Shown: positions 48,534-57,980 of the stretch, piece after piece
How positions within the stretch are numbered: the stretch's first letter is position 1
Layout of the letters: every line of letters begins with the position of its first letter
From: Roseiarcus sp963726105
Lineage (GTDB): Bacteria > Pseudomonadota > Alphaproteobacteria > Rhizobiales > Beijerinckiaceae
Assembly (NCBI GenBank): GCA_963726105.1
Contig: CAVSBJ010000025.1
Coordinates: forward strand, 1 to 64,000
Direction: 5' to 3'
Length of the DNA: 64,000 nt
Notes under the pieces: model-generated
Told to the model about the DNA's origin: nothing
The model's input: the letters and a program-made list of their open reading frames with translations, nothing else
The model's database searches: none
Translations under genes and position numbers: made by a program

Positions 48534-49624
48534 CGCAACTCCTCGATGAAATCCGAGCCCTGGTCGCCGAGCGCGGGCCGATCTCGGTCGAGCAATACAT
48601 GCAATTGGCGCTCGCCCACCCTGATCTCGGCTATTACATGAACCGGGATCCATTCGGCGCAACGGGCGATTTCACCACCGCGCCGGAAATATCCCAGATG
48701 TTCGGCGAGCTGATCGGGCTTTGGGCGGCTGAAGTTTGGTCGAGCATGGGCTCGCCCGATCCGGTGCGCCTCGTAGAACTCGGCCCTGGGCGGGGCACGC
48801 TGATGAGCGACGCGCTCCGCGCCGCTCGCATTGTTCCGGCCTTTCGCAACGCCCTCGACGTCCGGCTCGTCGAGACGAGCCCGGCGCTGGCGGCGATGCA
48901 GCACGAACTGCTTGTCGATTCAGGGGTTGCAGTCTCTTGGGCCCAGACTCTCAAGGAGGTTCCGGACGGACCCGCGATCGTGATCGGTAACGAGTTTCTC
49001 GACGCGCTGCCCGTGCGCCAGTTCGTCCGCGTGAACGGCCAGTGGCGCGAACGCACGGTGCGTGTGAACGGCGACGGTGCGCTTGTCTTTGCCGTCGCCG
49101 ACAAGGCCGAACCCTATATCAGAGGCAATGCAGCAAACGGTGAAATCGTTGAAGTGAACCCTTCCGCACACCGGGTGATGTATGAACTCGGCGCCCGCGT
49201 CGCGAAACAGGGCGGCGCGGCGCTGCTGATCGATTATGGCCATGTGGTCACCCGATTTGGCGACACGCTGCAGGCTCTGCGCGCTCACCGCTATATCGAC
49301 CCTCTCGTTGCGCCCGGCGAGTGTGACCTAACAGCGCATGTCGATTTCGCTGCCATGGCCCGCAGCGCGAGCGCAGCCGGCGCAGCCGTCTATGGACCGA
49401 TCGACCAAGGCGATTTTCTTCGCGGGATCGGTATCGATTTGAGGACAAAAGCGCTTGCCGAACGCGCCACTCTTGACCACGCGGAGGAATTCGAGCGGGC
49501 GCGGGCTCGGCTGGTGGGAAAGGGTCAGGGCGAAATGGGCGCTCTCTTCAAGGCCCTGGCGGTCGCCGACCGCAAGCTGCGCCCGCCCCCCGGATTCCAA
49601 GCTGCAAGCGCCAAATCCGCATGA
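48530..49624 (+). CDS. SAM-dependent methyltransferase, MidA/NDUFAF7 family
   Basis: 364-aa class I methyltransferase: GYYMNRDPFGATGDFTTAPE and the SAM site VELGPGRGTLM are family signatures, as is NEFLDALPVRQF. In eukaryotes the family methylates a complex I subunit arginine; the bacterial substrate is uncertain. ATGA overlaps join it to lgt and to the laccase-domain gene. Confidence 0.93.
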   Translation: MTQLLDEIRALVAERGPISVEQYMQLALAHPDLGYYMNRDPFGATGDFTTAPEISQMFGELIGLWAAEVWSSMGSPDPVRLVELGPGRGTLMSDALRAARIVPAFRNALDVRLVETSPALAAMQHELLVDSGVAVSWAQTLKEVPDGPAIVIGNEFLDALPVRQFVRVNGQWRERTVRVNGDGALVFAVADKAEPYIRGNAANGEIVEVNPSAHRVMYELGARVAKQGGAALLIDYGHVVTRFGDTLQALRAHRYIDPLVAPGECDLTAHVDFAAMARSASAAGAAVYGPIDQGDFLRGIGIDLRTKALAERATLDHAEEFERARARLVGKGQGEMGALFKALAVADRKLRPPPGFQAASAKSA

Positions 49625-50397
49625 GCGCGGCTGAATTCCTGACCGCGGAATCGCTCAGGATTCCTGGTGTCACGCATGGCTTTTTCACCCGGCTCGGCGG
49701 GGTCTCGCAAGGCGTCTACGCGTCGTTGAACGGCGGAGTCGGCTCGCGAGACACGCCAGAGGCGGTGACCGAGAACCGCGCCCGGATCGCGGCTGGGCTC
49801 GGAGCGGCGCCGGAGCGTCTCGCCGTGCCGTTCCAGATTCACTCGCCTGACGCAGTCGCCATTGCCGAGTTGTGGCCGGAAAGCGCGCGCCCCCGGTGCG
49901 ATGCTCTTGTGACGGCCACCCCCGGCCTGGCGCTCGGCGTAACAGGCGCTGACTGCGGCATGATCCTGTTCGCCGACCAGCGCGCGCGCGTCATCGGAGC
50001 GGCGCATGCGGGCTGGAAAGGCGCGCTGACGGGGGTGGTCGAAGCGACCGTGGCGGCGATGGAGCGGCTCGGGGCCAAGCGCAGCGACATCGTCGCCGCG
50101 CTTGGCCCTTGCATTGGCAACAATTCTTACGAGGTTGGCCCAGAGTTCGTCGCCGCATTCGGAGGCGGCGGCGACGACACCGCGCGCTACTTCGCCCCAA
50201 GCCGGAGGGCAGGCCATTCGATGTTCGACCTCAACGCGTATATCGAAGAACGCGCCGCGCGCGCGGGGGTGGGAGACTTCGAGGATCTCCGACTCGACAC
50301 CTACGCCGACGAGCGCCGCTTCTTCAGCTATCGCCGAGCCACCCATCGCAAGGAGCCGGACTATGGCCGGCTCCTGTCAGTCATCGTCATGAATTGA
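49621..50397 (+). CDS. pgeF: Laccase-domain purine nucleosidase/phosphorylase (YfiH/PgeF family)
   Basis: 258 aa. The metal-binding motifs GVTGADCGMILFAD and AAHAGWKGALTGVV, plus GPCIGNNSYEVG, are typical. Members act on purine nucleosides and, in E. coli, trim misincorporated residues from peptidoglycan precursors. Confidence 0.93.
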   Translation: MSAAEFLTAESLRIPGVTHGFFTRLGGVSQGVYASLNGGVGSRDTPEAVTENRARIAAGLGAAPERLAVPFQIHSPDAVAIAELWPESARPRCDALVTATPGLALGVTGADCGMILFADQRARVIGAAHAGWKGALTGVVEATVAAMERLGAKRSDIVAALGPCIGNNSYEVGPEFVAAFGGGGDDTARYFAPSRRAGHSMFDLNAYIEERAARAGVGDFEDLRLDTYADERRFFSYRRATHRKEPDYGRLLSVIVMN

Positions 50398-50554
50398 GCC
50401 GCTCGACGCGAATTCCGGTTGCTTGACAGGCCGTCCGCGCGCGACCAATTAAGCTCAAACTGTTTGTAACGATTGGCGCCGGGTGGAAGCGCGCCCTGAA
50501 GGGATACCGCATGTTCACTCCGGCCTTGGCGAGCCGGCAGGTCGAGGCGCGGGC

Positions 50555-51058
50555 GTGAGCGATCGGCGACTGCGCCACGCCGACAGCGCCGCCTTTCGTC
50601 ATGCGATGGGAGCCCTCTCTTCGGGGGTCGCGGTGATCGCCTGCGGAGAGGACGAAGCGCGCGCCGGCTGTACGGCCACATCGCTTACGTCTCTGTCGCT
50701 GGCCCCGCCGACGCTTCTCGTCTGCCTCGCGCGCTCATCCTCGACGCTCGCCCGATTGCGCGAGGCGGGCGCATTCTCCATCAGCTTGCTCGCCGCGCGC
50801 CATCAGGCGCTCGCTCGTCGCTTCAGCGGACACAGCGGCGTGCAGGGACCGCGCCGGTTCGACTCGGTGCAATGGACCACCCTCTCGACCGGCGCCCCGA
50901 TCCTCGCCGATGCGATCGCAGCCTTCGATTGCCTGGTCGAGGAGGTCATCGAGCGCCATTCCCATGCGATCGTCCTCGGCGCCGTCGTCAGCCTCAAGGA
51001 GGGCGCCGACGAAGCGGCCCTCACGCGACGGCGAGGGGAGTACGCAGCGTTCGTTTGA
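50555..51058 (+). CDS. Flavin reductase-like FMN-binding protein
   Basis: 167 aa. FMN-binding split-barrel: FRHAMGALSSGVAVIAC, TATSLTSLSLAPPTLLVCLA, GAFSISLLAARHQALARRFS and IVLGAVVSL match the reductase component of two-component monooxygenases. The listed GTG start removes 24 residues without homology. No oxygenase partner is adjacent. Confidence 0.85.
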   Translation: MSDRRLRHADSAAFRHAMGALSSGVAVIACGEDEARAGCTATSLTSLSLAPPTLLVCLARSSSTLARLREAGAFSISLLAARHQALARRFSGHSGVQGPRRFDSVQWTTLSTGAPILADAIAAFDCLVEEVIERHSHAIVLGAVVSLKEGADEAALTRRRGEYAAFV

Positions 51059-51129
51059 GGCACGCCCTGTCGCTTGGCCGCGCGAGGGCTCTCGGGCGAC
51101 CAGCCAAGTCCATCCATGCCAAATAGAAG

Positions 51130-51238
51130 CGATTAAACGCCAATAAGCGCCAGTAAATGTTAGTAAGTGCTAGTAAATTCGCTAGCGTTTACTAGCGTTT
51201 ATTTTTTCGAAACGAGCGTTTTCAATACGTTATCAGCG
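51130..51238 (-). repeat. TAAACGC dispersed repeat, copy C
   Basis: Minus-strand copy: TATTGAAAACGCTCGTTTCG, AAAAAATAAACGCTAGTAAA, then four further spaced TAAACGC/TTTACTGGCG-type units. The tandem part is longer than in A and B. Confidence 0.75.
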
Positions 51239-51525
51239 ATGTTGCTGAGCGATTCTTCTCCCCATGTCACACTGTATCTCAAAAGTCACAATCACACCAC
51301 GCCTCTTCCTGTCAGCAACCGCCTCGCCAACCAGCGGCGAGGATCGAGCCGGCCGATCCAGCCAGTCTAAATCGTATAGCATAGATTTTTGTTTTTTGCA
51401 ATCGAATGCCCGGTTTTATAACAATGGGTCTCTTGGTCCGGCGGGAAGGCAGGCCTTTGGCGGCTCCAAAGTCTCATGGCCGACGCCTCAAATGCGCGAG
51501 ATTGCGGAGGTTCGGGCGCTGAGCG
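51239..51525. other. Gap between repeat C and cobB
   Basis: AT-rich from about 51365 to 51425. No gene, and no cobalamin riboswitch core, can be seen. Confidence 0.45.
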
Positions 51526-52839
51526 TCATCCCTCGGCGATAACGTGAAAGAACGAGCCCGTGACCCGGCCCCTGCGCGAGCCTGACGGTGCTTCCGGCGC
51601 GCCATAGACATCGCGAACAAAGGCGAAGGGGTCGTCGCCGCCAGTCGTGACGATGGTCGCGTAGTGAAACTCGTGGCCGCGCAGAACGAAGCCTGCAGTC
51701 CCGAGCGCGCAATCCGACGCGATGCGGGCCTCGCGATAGCCGAGCGTCATTCGCCGCTTTTTAAAACTGGTCTCCACGCCCAACAGGCCCGCCATCGGAT
51801 GATCGACGCCGGAGGCGTCGATCAGGTTTTCGCCCAACGCCATATAGCCCCCACATTCGCCGTGCACCGGATGCGTCTCTGCAAAGCGTCCAAGACCTTC
51901 GCGAAAGCGCGCGGCCGCGGCCAACTGCCCGGCATGCAATTCCGGATAGCCGCCCGGAAGCCAGCAGACGTCGCAATTGGAAGGCGGCGGTTCGTCGGCG
52001 AGCGGCGAAAAAGCGACGATCTCGGCCCCGGCCGCCCGCCACCCTTGCACGAGATGCGGATAGATGAACGAGAACGCCGCATCGCGCGCAAGCGCAATGC
52101 GCTGTCCCGGCGGTCGAACCGCGATGGGCGCCCGCGCGGGCAAGGAACAATCGAGGGCGCCGGCCAATGCGAGAACACAGCCGCAATCGACATGCGCCTC
52201 GATGAAATCGGCGATCGCCTCGAGCCGCGCTTCAAGCGCTTCCGTCTCGCCCGCCTGCACGAGGCCCAGATGGCGCTCGGGCAGCGCGATTGTGTCGTTG
52301 CGGGGCAGCGCGCCCATCACGGGAACGCCCACCGCCTCGATCGCCTCGACCACCAGCCGGCGATGGCGCTCGCTGCCGACGCGATTGACGATCACGCCGG
52401 CGACCTTCAGCCGCTCGTCATAAGCCGTGCAGCCCTTGACGATCGCCGCCGCCGATTGCGCCTGGCCCGACACGTCGATGACCAGAAGGACCGGCATGCC
52501 AAGCGCCGCCGCAACATCAGCCGAGGCGCCCGTGCGCCCACGCTCAGCCGGAACGCCATCGAAGAGGCCCATCGAGGCTTCGCACAAAGCGAGCGCGCTT
52601 TGTCCCGCCGCCCGCGCCGCAAGCACGGCCAGAAGCTCAGGCGCCATGGCCCAGGAATCGAGGTTGACGCCCTCCCGGCCTGACGCGGCGGCATGGAAGG
52701 CCGGATCGATATAGTCGGGGCCGGATTTGAGGCCGACGACGTCGACGCCTCTGCGCTTGAACGCGCGCAGAAGACCAAGCGTCACCGTCGTCTTGCCGCT
52801 GCCGGAGCGAGGCGCGGCGATCATAAGCCCCCGGGTCAT
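51526..52839 (-). CDS. cobB: Hydrogenobyrinic acid a,c-diamide synthase
   Basis: 437-aa amidotransferase of the corrin pathway. N-terminal P-loop APRSGSGKTTVTLGLLRAFK, GLKSGPDYIDPAFH, and the C-terminal glutaminase with catalytic Cys in VHGECGGYMALGE. Divergent from cbiD with 46 nt between them, a shared promoter region for the cluster. Confidence 0.97.
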   Translation of the reverse strand: MTRGLMIAAPRSGSGKTTVTLGLLRAFKRRGVDVVGLKSGPDYIDPAFHAAASGREGVNLDSWAMAPELLAVLAARAAGQSALALCEASMGLFDGVPAERGRTGASADVAAALGMPVLLVIDVSGQAQSAAAIVKGCTAYDERLKVAGVIVNRVGSERHRRLVVEAIEAVGVPVMGALPRNDTIALPERHLGLVQAGETEALEARLEAIADFIEAHVDCGCVLALAGALDCSLPARAPIAVRPPGQRIALARDAAFSFIYPHLVQGWRAAGAEIVAFSPLADEPPPSNCDVCWLPGGYPELHAGQLAAAARFREGLGRFAETHPVHGECGGYMALGENLIDASGVDHPMAGLLGVETSFKKRRMTLGYREARIASDCALGTAGFVLRGHEFHYATIVTTGGDDPFAFVRDVYGAPEAPSGSRRGRVTGSFFHVIAEG

Positions 52840-52885
52840 CGCCCAACCCTAGGCAACGTCACGGATGCGCGCTAGGCCAGCGGCG

Positions 52886-53986
52886 ATGAGCGACCCGGAA
52901 CAGGCGACGCCGCTCAAGCGCGGCTGGACGACAGGCGCCTGCGCGAGCGGCGCCGCGCGAGCCGGCTTCGAAGCGCTGCTGACCGGCCGATTTCCTGATC
53001 CGGTTCCGGTCGCTTTGCCAAAGGGCCTTCGGCCGGAATTCGTGCTCGCCACCCATGAACTCGGCGACGATTTCGCCCGCGCCGGCATCGTCAAGGACGC
53101 GGGCGACGATCCGGATGTCACCCATGGCGCGCTGATCGTCGCGACCGTGCGTCTCGCGCCGCCCGGCGCGGCTATAATTTTCAGAGCTGGCGAAGGCGTG
53201 GGCACGGTGACCCGGCCCGGCCTGCCCCTGCCAGTCGGCGAGCCCGCGATCAATCCCGCGCCGCGCGCGATGATCCGCGCCAATCTTGAAGAAGTGGCCG
53301 CGAGGCTCGGGGCCGGCGTCGACGCGATCGTCGAAATCTCCGTGCCCGGCGGCGAGAGGATCGCCGAGCGCACCGCGAACGGGCGGCTCGGCATCCTCGG
53401 CGGCTTGTCGATCCTCGGCACGACCGGAATCGTCATCCCCTATTCGTGCTCGGCCTGGATCCACTCGATCCATCGTGGCGTGGACGTCGCGCGGGCCAGC
53501 GGATGCGCCCACATCGGCGCGGCGACCGGAGAAACCTCCGAGGCCGCGATCCGGGCGCTGTACGGCCTGCCGGATCACGCGCTGATCGAGATGGGCGATT
53601 TCGTCGGCGGGTTGTTGAAGTACCTGCGCGAGCATCCCGTCCCGCGCCTCACCATCGCCGGCGGCCCGGCGAAGATGACCAAGCTCGCCGAAGGCAAGCT
53701 GGACTTGCATTCGAAACGCGGCGCGGTCGACCTCGCGGCGCTCGGCGAGCGGGTCGCAGGCGCGGGCGGCGCGCCGTCGCTCGTCGCGGCGATCGCGAGC
53801 GCCAACAGCGGCCTGCACGCGTTCGAACTTGCCGAGGCCGTGAGCTTCGATCTGCCGGCGCTCGTCGCCGGCGGTGCATGGGCGACCGCTGCGCGCGTCC
53901 TCGCCGGCCATCCCGGCGAGCTCGAGACGATCGTCGTTGGACGCGATGGGCGTGTGCTGGCGAGCAGCGGGTTTCGCAGGGTTTAG
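52886..53986 (+). CDS. cbiD: Cobalt-precorrin-5B C1-methyltransferase
   Basis: 366 aa. LKRGWTTGACASGAARAGFE near the start and GRLGILGGLSILGTTGIV, SGCAHIGAATGETSE and GDFVGGLLKYL are family signatures. The pathway here is otherwise of the CobG/CobN aerobic type, so CbiD presumably takes the place of CobF at C1. The start at MSDPEQ is chosen over an ATG seven codons upstream. Confidence 0.94.
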   Translation: MSDPEQATPLKRGWTTGACASGAARAGFEALLTGRFPDPVPVALPKGLRPEFVLATHELGDDFARAGIVKDAGDDPDVTHGALIVATVRLAPPGAAIIFRAGEGVGTVTRPGLPLPVGEPAINPAPRAMIRANLEEVAARLGAGVDAIVEISVPGGERIAERTANGRLGILGGLSILGTTGIVIPYSCSAWIHSIHRGVDVARASGCAHIGAATGETSEAAIRALYGLPDHALIEMGDFVGGLLKYLREHPVPRLTIAGGPAKMTKLAEGKLDLHSKRGAVDLAALGERVAGAGGAPSLVAAIASANSGLHAFELAEAVSFDLPALVAGGAWATAARVLAGHPGELETIVVGRDGRVLASSGFRRV

Positions 53987-53993
53987 CGCCGCA

Positions 53994-54094
53994 CCCTCAT
54001 CTGGCGCCCCGAGCCGGTTCGGAAGGACAGGCGCTCTTCCGAACGCCCTACGGCGCCGCCTTCTCCCCGAGGGAGAAGGATATAGCCGTGAGGG
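53994..54094. repeat. Palindromic dispersed element, copy 3 (between convergent cbiD and cobM)
   Basis: 101 bp with CCCTCA/TGAGGG ends, internal GGTTCGGAAGG...CTTCCGAACG arms, and CTTCTCCCCGAGGGAGAAG. It fills the gap between two convergent stop codons and may serve as a two-way transcription stop. Confidence 0.75.
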
Positions 54095-54102
54095 CGCGCA
54101 CC

Positions 54103-54861
54103 TCATTCGCCGCCGCGAAACCGGCGCACATAAGCCGTGTTGTAAAGCTCGCTCTCGCGAAAGTCCTCCGACACGAGCGCCGGACCGACAAGGATGAGCG
54201 CGGTGCGCTCAATCGGCGTCTCGCGCAGCGCGCCGACGATCTCGCGGAGCGTCGCGCGCACGATCCGCTCGTCCGGCCATGAGGCGCGGGCGACGACCGC
54301 CGTCGGGCAATCGGGCCCGTAGAACGGCGTGAGCTCGGCGACCACATCCTCGAGCGCATGGATCGACAGGTGAATCGCGAGCGTCGCGCCGGTGGCGGCG
54401 AAATTCGCCAGCGTCTCGCGCTCGGGCATCGGTGAGGCGCGGCCCGACGTGCGCGTCAGCACGAGCGATTGCGCGAGGCACGGCAAAGTCAGTTCGCGTT
54501 CGAGCGCTGCGGCCGCGGCGGCGAAAGCGGGCACGCCAGGCGTGATCGTGTACGCCACCCCTGCCCTCTTCAAGCGGCGAAGTTGCTCACCCATCGCGCT
54601 CCAGAGCGAAAGATCGCCGGAATGGAGCCGCGCGACGTCCTCGGCCCTCGCCGTCGCCTCGACGCAGAGCGCGATGATGGCGTCGAGATCGAGCGGCGCC
54701 GTGTCGATGATCCGCGCGCCCGGCGGGCAATGGTCGAGCAAGGCGCGCGGGACGAGCGATCCCGCATAGAGACAGACGGGGGAGCCCGCGATGAGATCGC
54801 GTCCGCGCAAGGTGATGAGATCAGGAGCGCCCGGCCCGGCGCCGATGAAGTGCACGGTCAT
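54103..54861 (-). CDS. cobM: Precorrin-4 C11-methyltransferase
   Basis: 252 aa, SAM methyltransferase of the tetrapyrrole family: VHFIGAGPGAPDLITLRGRD, RLHSGDLSLWSAMGEQLRRL. ATG overlaps the cobE stop by 4 nt. Confidence 0.97.
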   Translation of the reverse strand: MTVHFIGAGPGAPDLITLRGRDLIAGSPVCLYAGSLVPRALLDHCPPGARIIDTAPLDLDAIIALCVEATARAEDVARLHSGDLSLWSAMGEQLRRLKRAGVAYTITPGVPAFAAAAAALERELTLPCLAQSLVLTRTSGRASPMPERETLANFAATGATLAIHLSIHALEDVVAELTPFYGPDCPTAVVARASWPDERIVRATLREIVGALRETPIERTALILVGPALVSEDFRESELYNTAYVRRFRGGE

Positions 54862-55265
54862 GACCGCTCCCGGGATAGAGCGATTGCGCAAGTCGCCCCG
54901 TCGGCGGCGAGTCGCGGCCCAAGCAACCGTCCGCCCTCGCCCGCCCCCGCGAGCGCCGCGGCCTCGGCAATGTTCGGCGCGCCGAAGCGCGCTTGCGCGG
55001 GCGTGGAAGGCGTCAAGATGCCCTCAGCTTGCGCATTGAGCGCCGCCAGCGGCAGGGCCCTGAGCGCAACACCGATGATGCGCGCGGCCTCGATGAGCCC
55101 AGGCTCATCGGCCTTGGCGGACAGCGTGAACATCCGCCGCTCGCCCTCGGGCGATCGAGCCTCTTTGAGCGCACGGCGCACGAGCGCCGCGATCGCCTCG
55201 CCGGCGACGCCCGCGCGGCAGCCTATGCCGATGGCGACGATCCGACTTGAGGCTTGCCGGCTCAT
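54858..55265 (-). CDS. cobE: Cobalamin biosynthesis protein CobE (CbiG C-terminal domain)
   Basis: 135 aa, IVAIGIGCRAGV at the start and LAALNAQAEGILTPSTPA, typical of the CbiG C-terminal family. Exact biochemical role in the aerobic pathway is unsettled. ATGA overlaps on both sides. Confidence 0.92.
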   Translation of the reverse strand: MSRQASSRIVAIGIGCRAGVAGEAIAALVRRALKEARSPEGERRMFTLSAKADEPGLIEAARIIGVALRALPLAALNAQAEGILTPSTPAQARFGAPNIAEAAALAGAGEGGRLLGPRLAADGATCAIALSRERS

Positions 55266-56485
55266 GGCTTGACGAGCCGCCATTGCACAATCGGCATCGC
55301 CGCGCGCCAGCCGGAATAGCGCCCGACCGGCTCGGCATGCGCGATCGCAAACTGCGCAAGTTCTCCGCCCAACCGCGCGCGCCAGTCCACGCATGCGGCC
55401 TGCGTCTCGATCGTCACCGCATTGACGACCAGCCGTCCGCCCGATGCGAGCGCGTCATAAGCGCGATCAATCATATCTGGCGCGCTCGCCCCGCCGCCGA
55501 TGAAGATCGCCTCGGGCCTGGGGAGATCGGCAAACACATCCGGCGCCTCGCCGGTGACGACTGAAAGGCTCGGGGCGCCGAAGCTCAGAGCATTGCGCGC
55601 GATGCGCTGAGCGCGATCGTGGCGGACCTCGATCGCGACCGCGCTGTTCGCGGGATCGGCGAGCATCCATTCGATGGCGACCGAGCCTGACCCTGAGCCC
55701 ACGTCCCACAGCAGCTCCCCGCGTCGAGGCGAGAGGGCGGAGAGCGTCATCGCGCGGATTTCGCGCTTGGTGATCTGCCCGTCATGCTCGAACCACTCGT
55801 CGGGAAGCCCGGCAGCGCACGGCAGAATGCGAGCGCTCGGTTCCGCGACGACTTCGAGCCCGATCGTGTTCAAGGCGGCGACATTGTCGAGCGCAAAATC
55901 CTGCGCCTCGATCGTGCGAATGCGCTCGCGCGCGCCCCCCATCGCTTCGCAGATTGTGAGCTTCGATCGACCCATGCCACGCGCCGTCAAAAGCGCCGCC
56001 AGCTTGGCCGGCGTGGCGTCGTCCCAAGACAGCGCCAGAATGCGCGCCGCGGGCTGCAAACGCGGAATGATCGCTTCGAGCGGCCGGCCGTGAAGCGTGA
56101 CCAACGCGCAATCCTGTTGGCTCCAGCCGAGCCGCGAGGCGGCCAGCGCAAAGGCCGAGGGCGCAGGAATTGAGGTCATCTCGCCGGCGGTGAAACGGCG
56201 CATGAGCATCGCGCCGACGCCGAAGAAGAACGGATCGCCGCTGGCGAGCACGCATACAGCACGCCCGCGGCGCGCTTCGATGGCGTCGAGCGCGTTCTCG
56301 ATCGGCGACGGCCAGGTCATCGTCTCGGCTTTCGACGGTCCCGCGAGAGCGAGGTGGCGCTTGCCGCCTACGACAAAGTCCGCTTGCGCGAGGAGGCGTT
56401 GCGCGGCAGGAGTGAGCCCCTCGAACCCGTCCTCGCCGATGCCGATGACGGCTAGCCACCGTTCCTTGCTCATGGAGCCGCTCAC
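55262..56485 (-). CDS. cobL: Precorrin-6Y C5,15-methyltransferase (decarboxylating), CbiE-CbiT fusion
   Basis: 407 aa. N-terminal CbiE-like domain (VIGIGEDGFEGLTPAAQRLL, SGDPFFFGVGAML) and C-terminal CbiT-like domain with SAM site LLWDVGSGSGSVAIEW. GTG start at 56485, or ATG at 56473. Divergent from cobK with starts touching. Confidence 0.96.
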   Translation of the reverse strand: MSGSMSKERWLAVIGIGEDGFEGLTPAAQRLLAQADFVVGGKRHLALAGPSKAETMTWPSPIENALDAIEARRGRAVCVLASGDPFFFGVGAMLMRRFTAGEMTSIPAPSAFALAASRLGWSQQDCALVTLHGRPLEAIIPRLQPAARILALSWDDATPAKLAALLTARGMGRSKLTICEAMGGARERIRTIEAQDFALDNVAALNTIGLEVVAEPSARILPCAAGLPDEWFEHDGQITKREIRAMTLSALSPRRGELLWDVGSGSGSVAIEWMLADPANSAVAIEVRHDRAQRIARNALSFGAPSLSVVTGEAPDVFADLPRPEAIFIGGGASAPDMIDRAYDALASGGRLVVNAVTIETQAACVDWRARLGGELAQFAIAHAEPVGRYSGWRAAMPIVQWRLVKP

Positions 56486-57240
56486 TGAAGCCCCTTCGCC
56501 TGCTCATTCTCGGCGGCACGTCGGAAGCCAGCGCGCTCGCGAGTCGAATGGCCGACGAACCCGATGTTGCGGCAATCCTGTCGCTCGCGGGGGCGACGGC
56601 CAATCCTGCTCCGACGCCAATTTCCCGACGCATCGGCGGCTTTGGCGGCGCCGAAGGCCTGGCGGCGTTTCTCGCCCGAGAGCACATCGACGCCGTTGTC
56701 GACGCCACCCACCCCTTCGCTTCGCGGATGTCCGCGAACGCGGTCGCGGCCTGCCGGGCGAGGATGACGCCGCTCGTCGTCTTCGGCCGGCCGCCTTGGA
56801 CACGCGAGCCTGGCGACCGCTGGATCGAAGTCGCGGAAATGGGCGCGGCCGTCGCTGCTCTCGGGGCCGCTCCGAAAACAGTCTTCCTCACGCAAGGCCG
56901 GCTGCAGCTGGCAGCCTTTGCGCGAGCCCCGCAGCATCGCTACACCGTGCGGGCGATCGACCGGCCGGCAGAGATCGGCGCCCTTTCCGACTGCAAGCTC
57001 ATCCTCGCGCGCGGTCCGTTCTCTCTCGCTGACGAACTCGCGCTCATGAAACGCGAGCGAATCGAAGTCGTGGTCACCAAGAACAGTGGCGGGCGTGCGA
57101 CCTACCCCAAGATCGAGGCGGCGCGCGCGCTCGGGATCGAAGTTGTCATTGTCCGCCGGCCGCCAGCGCCCGAAGCCGAGACGCTGCATGATATCGAAGC
57201 CATCATGACCTGGATCGGCTCTCATCGGCCGACCCCGTAG
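56485..57240 (+). CDS. cobK: Precorrin-6A reductase
   Basis: 251 aa in the form listed. LLILGGTSEASALASRM is the NADPH-binding start, VDATHPFASRMSANA and LARGPFSLADEL follow. The first ATG (56548) would cut away the nucleotide-binding loop, so initiation must be upstream; only CTG codons (56485, 56500) are available, unless a base is wrong. It is the only plus-strand gene among minus-strand cob genes and overlaps the cobJ stop by 19 nt. Confidence 0.9.
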   Translation: MKPLRLLILGGTSEASALASRMADEPDVAAILSLAGATANPAPTPISRRIGGFGGAEGLAAFLAREHIDAVVDATHPFASRMSANAVAACRARMTPLVVFGRPPWTREPGDRWIEVAEMGAAVAALGAAPKTVFLTQGRLQLAAFARAPQHRYTVRAIDRPAEIGALSDCKLILARGPFSLADELALMKRERIEVVVTKNSGGRATYPKIEAARALGIEVVIVRRPPAPEAETLHDIEAIMTWIGSHRPTP

Positions 57241-57980
57241 GCGCGCGGCGTCAACATCCATGGCCGCGCCCCATCGCGCGCGACGAAGCGCGTCTCGCTG
57301 GAGCCGATGATGACCAGCGTCGCCATGTCGACGAGGCGAGTGTCGGCTTCCCCAAGCGTCGTGAGAGTGAGCTTCTCATCCGCTCGTCCCACCGCGCGCG
57401 CGAAGGCCACAGGCGTCGTTGCCGCCTTCGCAGCTCGCAGCAAGTCGAACGCTTGCGTGATGCGCGTCGGCCGAGCCTGTGATGCGGGATTGTAAAGCGC
57501 GATCACGAAGTCACCTTCGGCGGCGGCGCGAAGTCGACGTTCGACGATGCTCCACGGCTTGAGGTTATCGGAGAGCGAGATGGCGCAAAAGTCGTGGCCA
57601 AGCGGCGCGCCGAGCCGCGCCGCCGCCGCTTGCATTGCGGTCACCCCTGGCGCCACGGCAATATCGAGTTTCGGCCCTTGCGGATCATCTTCGACGGCCT
57701 GGAACACGGCCGCCGCCATCGCAAACACACCGGGATCGCCTCCCGAGACGACGGCGACCGCGCGGCCTTCCGCAGCGAGCTTCAGCGCAAGCCGGGCACG
57801 TTCCATTTCAACCCGATTGTCGCTCGCGTGGACGCGCTGGTCCTTTCGCAATGCAAGCCGCTCCACATACAGACCATAGCCAACAACGTCACTCGCGGCC
57901 TCGATCGCCGCGCTCGCTTCCGACGTCATCCACTCAAGGGCGCCCGGACCCAGTCCCACAATCGTGACGCGCCCGGTCAC
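57222..57980 (-). CDS. cobJ: Precorrin-3B C17-methyltransferase
   Basis: 252 aa: VTIVGLGPGALEWMTSEASA, VSGGDPGVFAMAAAV and ISLSDNLKPWSIVERRL. Ring-contracting enzyme acting after CobG. GTG start overlaps the cobI stop (GTGA). Confidence 0.97.
   Translation of the reverse strand: MTGRVTIVGLGPGALEWMTSEASAAIEAASDVVGYGLYVERLALRKDQRVHASDNRVEMERARLALKLAAEGRAVAVVSGGDPGVFAMAAAVFQAVEDDPQGPKLDIAVAPGVTAMQAAAARLGAPLGHDFCAISLSDNLKPWSIVERRLRAAAEGDFVIALYNPASQARPTRITQAFDLLRAAKAATTPVAFARAVGRADEKLTLTTLGEADTRLVDMATLVIIGSSETRFVARDGARPWMLTPRAYGVGR

Noticed and set aside
51121..51240. Iterated TAAACGC units considered as a CRISPR array
   Set aside because: Units are too short, spacing is about 10 nt, no unique spacers and no cas genes.
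51239..51525. Cobalamin riboswitch upstream of the cob genes
   Set aside because: No GCCACTG-type core or B12-box is visible here, nor near 52840-52886, 56485 or 54000.
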